DNA from: Rhizobium sp.
GTDB taxonomy: Bacteria; Pseudomonadota; Alphaproteobacteria; Rhizobiales; Rhizobiaceae
DNA length: 9,417 bases
Assembly (NCBI GenBank): GCA_003501385.1
Contig: DNPN01000240.1
Location: 9,867 to 19,283, forward strand
Reading direction: 5' to 3'
The first letter of the stretch is position 1; each line of letters begins with the position of its first letter. Below the pieces are notes generated by a model that was not told the origin of the DNA, ran no database searches, and saw only the letters and a list, made by a program, of their open reading frames with translations. A program made the position numbers and the translations under genes. This document shows, one piece after another, positions 1 to 6,385 of this stretch.

Positions 1-637
1 GCTCATAGCCATCCATGTCGGGCATGTAGTGGTCGGTCAAAACCAGCGAGATGTCTTTGTGCCGGGCCAGAATATCCAGCGCTTCCAGACCTGTTTTGGC
101 TTCAAGCACCTGGAAGCGTTGGCGCTGTAAAACAGTCACAAGGCTATGGCGTGCAGATGAGCCATCTTCCACCACAAGCAGCTTGAAAAACTGATTGCCA
201 ATCAAACGTTCAACGGCCACCTGAACCATGTCCAGCGCACTATCGTGATCCTTCACGATATAATCCGCACAGCCGCGCTCCAGAATCGCATCTCGCACAT
301 AATCATCAAAGGTTGCGGTAAACACGATGGCGGGAATGCCAAGGCGCACAACAAGGTCAAGCAACTCTCCATCCAGCGCACCGGGGAGATTGAGATCCAC
401 CACGGCAACATCGAAATCGCCTCTCCCGCTGGCAAAAACGTGGTGGCATTCATCCGCAGTGAAGCAGCAGGTGACCTTGGCACCAATGCTCAACTCAAGC
501 CGCTCTTTGAGAACAACAGAGATGGACCGGGAATCTTCAATAACAAGAACGCACGGTGATTTGATTGGACGAGGCACACGCAATGGACTTCCGCTATCCT
601 GTTGCTGGCTTCGAATCGATAAATTAGTTTTGCTCAT
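1..637 (-). CDS. Tandem receiver-domain response regulator, 3' end cut off by window edge (possible REC-REC-GGDEF diguanylate cyclase)
   Basis: The minus frame is open from an ATG at 635-637 to base 1, giving 212 residues with no stop, so the C-terminus lies outside the window. It has two receiver (REC) domains in tandem. REC1 spans about residues 28-145, with acidic pair E34/D35, phospho-acceptor D81 (VVDLNLPGALDGE), T107 and K129. REC2 starts at about 152, with E157/D158 and D202 (LTDHYMPDMDGYE). Both look phosphorylation-competent as far as visible. An in-frame TGA lies just upstream of the ATG (GTA AGT GGA CGT follow it), which fixes this start; the ribosome site is weak. It is clearly paralogous to the next gene upstream (968-1798), sharing IVFT-TF, Y-KD and TD--MPD-DG blocks. 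In this family the tandem receivers are often followed by a GGDEF cyclase domain; that output here is inference. Confidence 0.9.
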   Translation of the reverse strand, partial: MSKTNLSIRSQQQDSGSPLRVPRPIKSPCVLVIEDSRSISVVLKERLELSIGAKVTCCFTADECHHVFASGRGDFDVAVVDLNLPGALDGELLDLVVRLGIPAIVFTATFDDYVRDAILERGCADYIVKDHDSALDMVQVAVERLIGNQFFKLLVVEDGSSARHSLVTVLQRQRFQVLEAKTGLEALDILARHKDISLVLTDHYMPDMDGYE

Positions 638-967
638 ACGTCCACTTACTCAAACGCCAGACGACCACCGCAACAGTAAGCCAACATTTCCAAGGCTTTC
701 GTTGGGATGCTGCTGACGTTTCCTATCAAATAAAAAATATACACACGACAAAGAATATTTTGCCGCTTAGATTCGTGACATGAGCACAGCCCCGAACGCT
801 TGCCTAAAGCAATCGAGCGAGATTGATCAGCGCCTCTGCCGCCGCAAAGCCTGTTAAAAGCTCCCATCATCGGGCTATCATATCGCAAAATGAAACAAAC
901 AAGTCCTTTGAAAAGCACCGTGAAAGCACGCTGCTTTCACGGCATTTCCCTCAGCCGATACGCGCTA
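638..967. other. Gene-free 330-bp spacer between the two receiver genes
   Basis: No convincing coding region is seen on either strand; the short open frames lack ribosome sites and recognisable protein features. The right part holds the terminator hairpin of the upstream receiver gene (918-942). The AT-rich part at about 725-770 should contain the promoter of the left receiver gene, but I could not identify a clear -35/-10 pair there. Confidence 0.6.
918..942 (-). terminator. Probable intrinsic terminator of the 276-aa receiver gene
   Basis: A perfect 11-bp stem is formed by CCGTGAAAGCA (918-928) and TGCTTTCACGG (932-942) around a 3-nt CGC loop. It lies 25 bp past the stop codon of the minus-strand gene at 968. 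On the minus strand the stem is followed by TGCTTTTC, so the U-run is short and imperfect. The position and stem strength make it the likely end of that transcript, separating it from the paralogous gene downstream. Confidence 0.65.
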
Positions 968-1798
968 TTACGCGGCCTGATTCCTCTTGCGGCCAGCGCG
1001 GATTTGCACAAGCGTGTCCAGGTTCTGGTTCACGCGGCAATAGAACTCTTCATCAATGAAGGGCCGAAGCATAAAGTCATTGCCACCCACCTTTAGGAAG
1101 CGTGCCGAAAGAAGACGATCCGACGAGGAAGAAACGCCGATAATGCGCAATTCGTGCGATCCGCGCACAGCGCGAATCCGGCGCGTGAGTTCAAAACCAT
1201 CAATATCGGGCATGTTATAGTCGGTTACGACCAGACCAATATCCTTGTTGGCCTTGAGCAGTTCCAGCGCCTTGGCACCATTTTCAGCTGTGCTGACGCG
1301 AAAATTGTAACGCTTCAGGCGGCTGGACAGCAAAGCACGCGCGGTTGGACTATCGTCCACAATCAAGACGTGATGATCATGATTGGTCAAAAAGCGGCAT
1401 ACAGATTCAACCAACATTTCTACTGCGAAAATATTGTCCTTCAGAACATAGTCAACAATGTCTTTTGCCAATAATTTTTCACGGGTTTTCTCATGAAAAG
1501 TACTGGTAAAAACGATGGTTGGAATATTCAGATCCGTCAAATACTCCAATGCCTCACCATTTTCGGCACCAGGCAGATTAATATTGGAGATCGCCAGAGT
1601 CACAGGCTCATCAGAGAGTTCGTTTGCAGCCATCAAATCTTCGTAGGTACGGCAAATTTCAGCATCAATATTGAAGATTTCCTTGAGACGCTGACTGATC
1701 ATTGACGTAAAAACGTTTGAGTCTTCTGCCACAATAATACGGGCATCCGGAAATTTTTCGCCGGAGTACTGCATTCCGGATACACCAAGGTAGGTCAT
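968..1798 (-). CDS. Tandem receiver (REC-REC) response regulator without output domain; first receiver degenerate
   Basis: This 276-aa protein is complete and consists almost entirely of two CheY-like receiver domains, about residues 19-138 and 143-265. REC1 keeps the acidic pair E25/D26, T98 and K120, but the phospho-acceptor position is Asn (N72 in AISNINLPGAENGE; codon AAT at 1583-1585), so it should not be phosphorylated in the usual way. REC2 has D148/D149 and acceptor D193 (VTDYNMPDIDGFEL), while the usual invariant Lys is Arg (R245 in NDFMLRPF). It ends in a short basic tail with no HTH, GGDEF or enzyme domain. The start is supported by AAAGG at 1805-1809, 6 nt before the ATG. The role is probably as a phosphorelay or protein-interaction module. 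The paralogue at 1-637 is the obvious functional relative. Kinase partner and output are unknown. Confidence 0.93.
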   Translation of the reverse strand: MTYLGVSGMQYSGEKFPDARIIVAEDSNVFTSMISQRLKEIFNIDAEICRTYEDLMAANELSDEPVTLAISNINLPGAENGEALEYLTDLNIPTIVFTSTFHEKTREKLLAKDIVDYVLKDNIFAVEMLVESVCRFLTNHDHHVLIVDDSPTARALLSSRLKRYNFRVSTAENGAKALELLKANKDIGLVVTDYNMPDIDGFELTRRIRAVRGSHELRIIGVSSSSDRLLSARFLKVGGNDFMLRPFIDEEFYCRVNQNLDTLVQIRAGRKRNQAA

Positions 1799-1900
1799 GA
1801 CGCGCCTTTGAAAACAAGTGATTTTAGGCGACTATAGACGTGACCAATTGCTGAAATATTAATCTAAACGGGTAGTTGTCGTCGCATGGTAAAAGAACAC

Positions 1901-1928
1901 AAAAAAGGCGACCCATGCGGTCGCCTTT
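1901..1928 (-). terminator. Strong intrinsic terminator of the dehydrogenase gene
   Basis: A perfect 10-bp stem, AAAGGCGACC (1904-1913) with GGTCGCCTTT (1919-1928), encloses the loop CATGC. On the minus strand the stem runs straight into six T residues. It begins about 25 bp after the stop codon of the minus-strand gene at 1953, as expected for a Rho-independent terminator, and shields the receiver gene at 968-1798 from read-through. The other strand reads CGTTTT after the stem, so weak bidirectional activity is possible. Confidence 0.9.
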
Positions 1929-1952
1929 CGTTTTACCACATTTCAATACACT

Positions 1953-4472
1953 TCATGCGCGCAATGCAGCATTGTCTGGATCAAACGGGCTTTCGCCCAC
2001 CACCGTTGCGTCATAAATATCGCCAAGAATCTTGATCTTCACCTTGGTTCCAATCGTAGCATAGTTTGGCTTCAGCATAGCAAGTGCAATCGATTTACCA
2101 ACGCGCCAACCATAGGTGCCGTTGGTTGCGCGGCCCACCAGTTCACCCGCCTCGTTGTAAATCGCTTCCGAGCCACGCGCATCGACATCCTTGACGCCAT
2201 CAAGCACCAGCGTGGCAAAGTTCCATTGCAAGCCCTTTTCCTTATAGGCCAGCAGACCTTCCTTGCCGAGAAACTCTTTATCCAGCTTGATAAAGCGATC
2301 CAGCGCCGATTCGTAGGCATTGTACTCAATCGACATTTCGCGCGGGATCAGGCGATAGGATTTCTCCACCGACATCGACAGCATGGCACGAATACCAAAA
2401 GGCTTGATGCCAAACTCGGCACCGGCCTCCATCAACTGGTCGAAGATGTAGTTCTGCATCTCGATCGGATGATGCAGCTCCCAGCCCAGTTCGCCCACGA
2501 AGTTGACGCGCAGCGCATGCGCCGATGCCACGCCAACCGCAATTTCCTTGCCCGACAGCCAAGGGAAATCCTTGTTGGCAAGGCTGGTGCGGGTCAGCTT
2601 TTGCAGCACTTGCCGCGACTTTGGACCCGCCAGCACCAGAACGCCCATTTTCTGGGTAATCTGCTGCAATTTCACCGAACCATCGGTCGGGGCCAGCTTA
2701 CGCAGGTAATCATGGTCATGGGCTTCATAAGCCCCGGCAGACACCAGATAGAAACGGTTGGGTGCCCATTCATAGACCGTGAACTCGGCCCGCACGCCGC
2801 CATGCTTGGTCAGCATATGGCACAGCGCAATACGGCCACGCTTTTTGGGGATGGCATTGGCAAAAATACTTTCCAGCCACGCCCGTGCACCAGCGCCGGA
2901 GACTTCCATCTTAGCAAAGGCAGACATATCCAGCACGCCAACATTTTCGCTGACGTTTTTGATCTCATTGCCGACATGCTCAAAATAATTCGAGCGGCGG
3001 AAGGACCATTTTTCAACAATGCGGCCATCCTCTGTGGGCGGCGCGTAATTGTGGTTGGTCAGCACATCTGCACCGACGCCGAGGTCTTCCTTGGGCACTT
3101 CATAACCTTCCGGCGCAAACCAGTTTGGTCGCTCCCAACCGTAAACCGACCCGAACACAGCGCCCATTTTCTTGAGGCGATCATACACCGGCGTTGTCTT
3201 CAAAGGCCGTGCAGCAGAACGCTCCTCATCCGGATAATGCATGGTGAAGACATTGGCATAGGCTTCTTCATTCTTGGCAATCAGATAGCCTTCGGTAGCG
3301 TAAGGGCCAAAGCGGCGTGGGTCAGCGCCCATCATGTCGAGGGTGGATTCGCCATCGACAATCCATTCTGCCAATTGCCAGCCAGCACCACCAGCAGCCG
3401 TAATACCAAAGGAGTGGCCTTCGTTGAGCCAGAAATTCTTCAAGCCCGGAGCCGGCCCAATGATGGGGTTGCCGTCTGGCGTATAGGCAATCGCGCCGTT
3501 GTAAACCTTTTTGATACCCACTTCGCCAAAGGCCGGAACACGCACCATGGCGGTTTCAATATGCGGCATCAACCGGTCCAGTTCTTCCTGGAACAGTTCG
3601 TATTCGCTCTCATCCGACGGACCATCGACATAACAGACCGGCGCGCCATGCTCGTACGGTCCCAGCAGCAGGCCGCCGTTTTCTTCGCGCATATACCAGG
3701 CGCTATCCGATTCGCGCAGCACGCCCATTTCCGGCAGGCCTTGCGCCTTGCGCTCCAAAATCGCCGGATGCGGCTCGGTGACGATATACTGGTGCTCGAC
3801 GGGAATAACCGGAATGTTGATGCCCACCATCTCGCCCGTCTTGCGGGCAAAGTTGCCGGTGCAGGAAATCACATGCTCGGCAGTGATCTCGCCCTTGTCG
3901 GTAGTGATTTTCCAAAGACCGTCGGCCTGCTGCTCAATCGCCGTCACGGTGGTGTTGCGATAGATGGTGGCTCCGCGATCACGCGCGCCCTTGGCCAGCG
4001 CCTGTGTGAGATCAGCGGGCTGGATATAGCCGTCGTCGGGATGCTGGATGGCACCGAGCAGACCTTCGGTTTCGCACAGAGGCCAGATTTCCTTGACCTG
4101 CTCCGGGGTCAGGATATTGACCTTGACGCCGATGGTTTCGGCAATGCCAGCATAATACATATATTCGTCCCAGCGGTCCTTGGTGCGGGCGAGACGAATG
4201 TTGGAGACCTTGCTGAAACCGACATTCATGCCGGTTTCTTCCTGCAGTTCCTGATAGAATTTCACCGAATATTTGTGGATCTGGCCCACCGAATAGCTCA
4301 TGTTGAACAATGGCAACAGACCGGCTGCGTGCCATGTCGAGCCGGATGTCAGCTCCTTGCGCTCAATCAGAACGCTGTCGCCCCAGCCCTTCTTGGCAAG
4401 GTGATACAGCGTGGAAACGCCGACGACGCCACCACCAATCACCACGGCGCGCGCATGAGATTTGATCGACAT
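1953..4472 (-). CDS. FAD-dependent dimethylglycine/sarcosine dehydrogenase-like protein with C-terminal GcvT folate domain
   Basis: This 839-aa enzyme probably oxidatively demethylates an N-methylated glycine (dimethylglycine, sarcosine or a related betaine product), passing the one-carbon unit to tetrahydrofolate. The N-terminal DAO-type FAD domain (about 8-375) has the dinucleotide motif VVIGGGVVGVSTLYHLAKKG. It also has SGSTWHAAG, in which H48 matches the histidine that binds FAD covalently in dimethylglycine and sarcosine dehydrogenases. A linker domain (about 376-440) leads to the aminomethyltransferase-like folate region (about 480-735; VLDMSAFAKMEVSG) and its C-terminal barrel (about 740-835). 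The length is normal for the family. I chose the ATG at 4470-4472 because AGGGGA stands 5 nt before it; an in-frame ATG 11 codons upstream (4505) has no such site. No sox, ETF or folate gene adjoins, so the exact substrate is inferred only from the family. Confidence 0.9.
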   Translation of the reverse strand: MSIKSHARAVVIGGGVVGVSTLYHLAKKGWGDSVLIERKELTSGSTWHAAGLLPLFNMSYSVGQIHKYSVKFYQELQEETGMNVGFSKVSNIRLARTKDRWDEYMYYAGIAETIGVKVNILTPEQVKEIWPLCETEGLLGAIQHPDDGYIQPADLTQALAKGARDRGATIYRNTTVTAIEQQADGLWKITTDKGEITAEHVISCTGNFARKTGEMVGINIPVIPVEHQYIVTEPHPAILERKAQGLPEMGVLRESDSAWYMREENGGLLLGPYEHGAPVCYVDGPSDESEYELFQEELDRLMPHIETAMVRVPAFGEVGIKKVYNGAIAYTPDGNPIIGPAPGLKNFWLNEGHSFGITAAGGAGWQLAEWIVDGESTLDMMGADPRRFGPYATEGYLIAKNEEAYANVFTMHYPDEERSAARPLKTTPVYDRLKKMGAVFGSVYGWERPNWFAPEGYEVPKEDLGVGADVLTNHNYAPPTEDGRIVEKWSFRRSNYFEHVGNEIKNVSENVGVLDMSAFAKMEVSGAGARAWLESIFANAIPKKRGRIALCHMLTKHGGVRAEFTVYEWAPNRFYLVSAGAYEAHDHDYLRKLAPTDGSVKLQQITQKMGVLVLAGPKSRQVLQKLTRTSLANKDFPWLSGKEIAVGVASAHALRVNFVGELGWELHHPIEMQNYIFDQLMEAGAEFGIKPFGIRAMLSMSVEKSYRLIPREMSIEYNAYESALDRFIKLDKEFLGKEGLLAYKEKGLQWNFATLVLDGVKDVDARGSEAIYNEAGELVGRATNGTYGWRVGKSIALAMLKPNYATIGTKVKIKILGDIYDATVVGESPFDPDNAALRA

Positions 4473-4477
4473 GGAAT

Positions 4478-4483
4478 TCCCCT
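4478..4483 (-). promoter_or_regulatory. Ribosome binding site that decides the dehydrogenase start
   Basis: AGGGGA on the minus strand ends 5 nt before the ATG at 4470-4472. It falls inside the longer possible reading frame starting at 4505, and so favours the shorter 839-aa protein. Confidence 0.7.
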
Positions 4484-4607
4484 GTTTCTGCTGAGGCCGC
4501 AGCATGAACCATGAACGCCGCAGCCAATGTTGATGATGGGACTATGATAAAGACAAGGCAAGCTTTGCCGCCCGTTTGCGACATGGGCATGGAAGGCCGC
4601 GACCTTG

Positions 4608-4644
4608 ATAAAAATTAATAGGCAGGCTGTTGTGGTTGCTTGCC
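4608..4644 (-). terminator. Possible intrinsic terminator of the XRE regulator gene
   Basis: On the minus strand GGCAAGC (4644-4638) can pair with GCCTGCC (4627-4621), six of seven pairs, with a 10-nt loop, followed by the T-rich TATTAATTTTTATC. It begins 6 bp after the regulator's stop codon. The stem has one mismatch and a fairly large loop, so the call is moderate. The promoter of the dehydrogenase gene must lie between here and 4473, but no clear -35/-10 pair was found. Confidence 0.45.
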
Positions 4645-4649
4645 CCGGC

Positions 4650-5420
4650 CTATTGCGGAATGAGGAACACCAGCTTGCAATCGGGCCGATCGGTTGGGCG
4701 AAAATTGAATTGCCGAAACTTCAAAATGCCGCGCCCCGGCAGCAGAAACTCCCGCTCACCGCCTTCGCGGTCCAGCACCATCTGCTCCTGCCAGCCTTGA
4801 TCAAACAATGGGCTTTCGGCCCGCAAGGTTTCCACAAGACTGCGAATGGCGGGATCGCGCAAGGCATGGCTATAATCTGCCCGAAACTCCCCCAACAGCC
4901 GCAGCGCTCGCACCTGCCAATCCACGATTCGCTCTTGGGCTGAAGGATCAAGAAACACATAGCGCAGCAGGTTTTTCTCAACCTGATCCTCATCCAGCCA
5001 TCCGGGGAAAAGCGTAACAGCGGCGGAATTCCAGCAGCAGGCATTCCAATAACGATCCAGCCCATAGGCCGGATGCTGCACCGCCGTGACCGCCGCCAGC
5101 AGCGATGCAGGCGCGTCATCCATCGGCGTTCCGGCCTCATCATCCGGATCACGCCTTGCTGCGAGTTCGAACAGATAGGCGCGCTCGGCCCGCGTCAATT
5201 CAAGCGCCTTGGCAAGCCGTGCCAGCGCATCTTGCGATGCCTGCACCTGCCTGCCCTGCTCAATCCAAGCACACCATGTGGCGCTGATGCCTGCCCGCTC
5301 GGCCAGTTCCTCGCGGCGCAGGCCGGGGGTCCGTCTTCGTCCGCCGCGCTCGGTCACCAGCTTTTCGCGGTGGGCCCGTATGAATTCACCAAGGGATTTT
5401 CGCTGGTCAAGATCAAGCAT
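4650..5420 (-). CDS. XRE-family transcriptional regulator with MmyB-like ligand-binding domain
   Basis: This 256-aa DNA-binding protein has an N-terminal helix-turn-helix of the XRE type (about residues 8-75) with the block RRTPGLRREELAERAGIS and a following WIEQGR, characteristic of the MmyB-like family. The rest (about 100-250; YGLDRYWNACCWN, LRYVFLDPSAQERIVDW, LPGRGILKFRQFNF) matches the MmyB-type ligand-binding domain. In this family it senses small, often lipid-like or unknown ligands. It is divergent from a methyltransferase gene with only 87 bp between start codons, a usual arrangement for a regulator controlling its neighbour and itself. The frame is open another 103 codons upstream, but that stretch overlaps the methyltransferase coding region and has no family similarity, so the ATG at 5418-5420 is preferred. 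It has no Shine-Dalgarno site, and a promoter ends 8 nt before it, suggesting a leaderless mRNA. Confidence 0.9.
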   Translation of the reverse strand: MLDLDQRKSLGEFIRAHREKLVTERGGRRRTPGLRREELAERAGISATWCAWIEQGRQVQASQDALARLAKALELTRAERAYLFELAARRDPDDEAGTPMDDAPASLLAAVTAVQHPAYGLDRYWNACCWNSAAVTLFPGWLDEDQVEKNLLRYVFLDPSAQERIVDWQVRALRLLGEFRADYSHALRDPAIRSLVETLRAESPLFDQGWQEQMVLDREGGEREFLLPGRGILKFRQFNFRPTDRPDCKLVFLIPQ

Positions 5421-5427
5421 AGGAGCA

Positions 5428-5463
5428 CTTATAACAGGATAAACGATCATCTTGTAACAGCAT
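5428..5463. promoter_or_regulatory. Candidate operator: direct repeats in the divergent promoter region
   Basis: CTTATAACAGGAT (5428-5440) and CTTGTAACAGCAT (5451-5463) match at 11 of 13 positions in the same orientation, 23 bp apart (about two helical turns). A third partial copy, TTTAACAGGA, lies at 5490-5499 and overlaps the methyltransferase ribosome site. The first two copies cover the regulator's predicted -10 and -35 boxes, and the second touches the methyltransferase -10. Binding by the adjacent XRE regulator is inference. Confidence 0.5.
5429..5457 (-). promoter_or_regulatory. Predicted sigma70-type promoter of the XRE regulator (leaderless)
   Basis: On the minus strand TTACAA (5457-5452) and TTATAA (5434-5429) are separated by exactly 17 bp. 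The expected transcription start, about 7 nt beyond the -10, falls at or within two bases of the regulator's ATG (5420). This would explain why that ATG lacks a ribosome binding site. Confidence 0.5.
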
Positions 5464-5468
5464 ATAAT
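5463..5468 (+). promoter_or_regulatory. -10 box of the methyltransferase promoter
   Basis: A perfect TATAAT stands 39 bp before the methyltransferase ATG. The -35 position (about 5440-5445, TAAACG) is poor, so the promoter may be weak without help or depend on an activator. It overlaps the end of the second direct repeat. Confidence 0.5.
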
Positions 5469-5507
5469 CCTGCCATGCTGCAAGGGCAGTTTAACAGGAG
5501 ATCGATC

Positions 5508-6302
5508 ATGCAGACACCAACCCACAGCACAGCCCAACACACCAATGGCCACGACCGTCACGTGCAGGCCAATTTCGGCCCCCGCGCCAATGCCTATGTG
5601 GAAAGCACTGTCCATGCCCAAGGCGAAGATCTGAACAGGCTCGCAGTGCTGGTCGGGCAATTGACGCCGAAGCGGGCCGTTGATCTGGGCGCTGGTGGCG
5701 GGCACGTGTCCTATACCATGGCACCGCATGTCGGCTCTGTCACAGCCGTTGATCTGTCGGCAGACATGCTGACTGCCATCCGCGAGACGGCAGCATCAAA
5801 GGGATTCGCCAACATCCAGACCCAGCACGCATCCGTAGAACAATTGCCGTTTGCCGATGAGAGCTTTGACTTTTTGGCCTGTCGCTTCACAGCCCATCAC
5901 TGGCATGATGTGAATGCTGGTTTGCGCGAAGCGCGGCGTGTGCTGCCAAAGGGGGCCAAAGCTGTTTTCATTGATGTCACAGCCGCCCCTGCGCCGTTGT
6001 TAAACACCCATTTGCAGGCCGTCGAGCTGTTACGCGACACATCGCATGTGCGCAATTACACGGTGGCGGAATGGAGCGACATGCTGGGCCGTGCCGGTTT
6101 TTCCATCGAGGCTTTGCAGCCATGGCGTTTGCGCATGGAGTACAAAAGCTGGACTGCCCGCATTGGCACGCCAGAGGCATTATGCACGGCAATTCTCATG
6201 CTGCAGAACAACGCAAGCCCGGAGGTGAAAACGCATTTTGCCATTGAGCCGGATGGCTCCTTTATGCTGGACATGGTGATGTTTGAAACCGTGACAGCGT
6301 AA
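5508..6302 (+). CDS. Class I SAM-dependent methyltransferase (UbiE/Methyltransf_11-like)
   Basis: This 264-aa cytoplasmic enzyme transfers a methyl group from S-adenosylmethionine to an unknown acceptor. Motif I is AVDLGAGGGHVS (residues 57-68), the SAM-binding glycine loop, followed by TAVDLS (79-84), whose D82 is expected to hold the SAM ribose. ASVEQLPFADESFD (108-121) and a post-motif block with EARRVLPKG (141-149) are typical of Methyltransf_11 proteins. The C-terminal third carries the acceptor side and gives no substrate clue; small-molecule or quinone-like acceptors are possible. The ATG at 5508 is preceded by AGGAG (5496-5500) at 7-nt spacing. The same frame is open far upstream, but that part lies over the regulator gene and is not protein-like. 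It is divergent from the XRE regulator, which probably controls it. Confidence 0.92.
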   Translation: MQTPTHSTAQHTNGHDRHVQANFGPRANAYVESTVHAQGEDLNRLAVLVGQLTPKRAVDLGAGGGHVSYTMAPHVGSVTAVDLSADMLTAIRETAASKGFANIQTQHASVEQLPFADESFDFLACRFTAHHWHDVNAGLREARRVLPKGAKAVFIDVTAAPAPLLNTHLQAVELLRDTSHVRNYTVAEWSDMLGRAGFSIEALQPWRLRMEYKSWTARIGTPEALCTAILMLQNNASPEVKTHFAIEPDGSFMLDMVMFETVTA

Positions 6303-6312
6303 TTGTTAGATC

Positions 6313-6353
6313 TTGGCACTCGTCTGGTTCTGATTGAACCTGACGAGTGCCAA
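6313..6353. terminator. Long hairpin between convergent genes (member 1 of a hairpin family)
   Basis: TTGGCACTCGTC (6313-6324) pairs with GACGAGTGCCAA (6342-6353). After a single T-T mismatch the stem continues with GGTTC/GAACC around the 5-nt loop TGATT. It lies 10 bp past the methyltransferase stop and 32 bp past the stop of the convergent channel gene. Neither strand has a proper U-run after the stem, so it is not a textbook intrinsic terminator, although the position suggests 3'-end formation for both genes. Its upper part closely matches the hairpin at 9028-9076. Confidence 0.65.
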
Positions 6354-6385
6354 AACGACAATACACTTTTGCTCGAAATGCTCTA

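Noticed and set aside
245..716. Plus-strand open frames over the left receiver gene
   Set aside because: They are shadows of the partial minus-strand receiver gene, whose frame is open throughout and has clear REC motifs.
2226..4514. A 762-codon open frame on the plus strand opposite the dehydrogenase gene
   Set aside because: It is fully antisense to a gene with clear domains, has no recognisable protein family, and its composition (rich in His, Arg, Gln) is what codon-biased antisense frames give. It also runs past the start of the real gene into the spacer.
5073..5507. N-terminal extension of the methyltransferase by 145 codons
   Set aside because: It is antisense to the regulator gene; a good ribosome site (AGGAG) and a TATAAT stand in front of the ATG at 5508.
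5421..5729. N-terminal extension of the XRE regulator by 103 codons
   Set aside because: The added residues overlap the methyltransferase start and its promoter on the other strand and do not look like the family, whose proteins begin just before the HTH.
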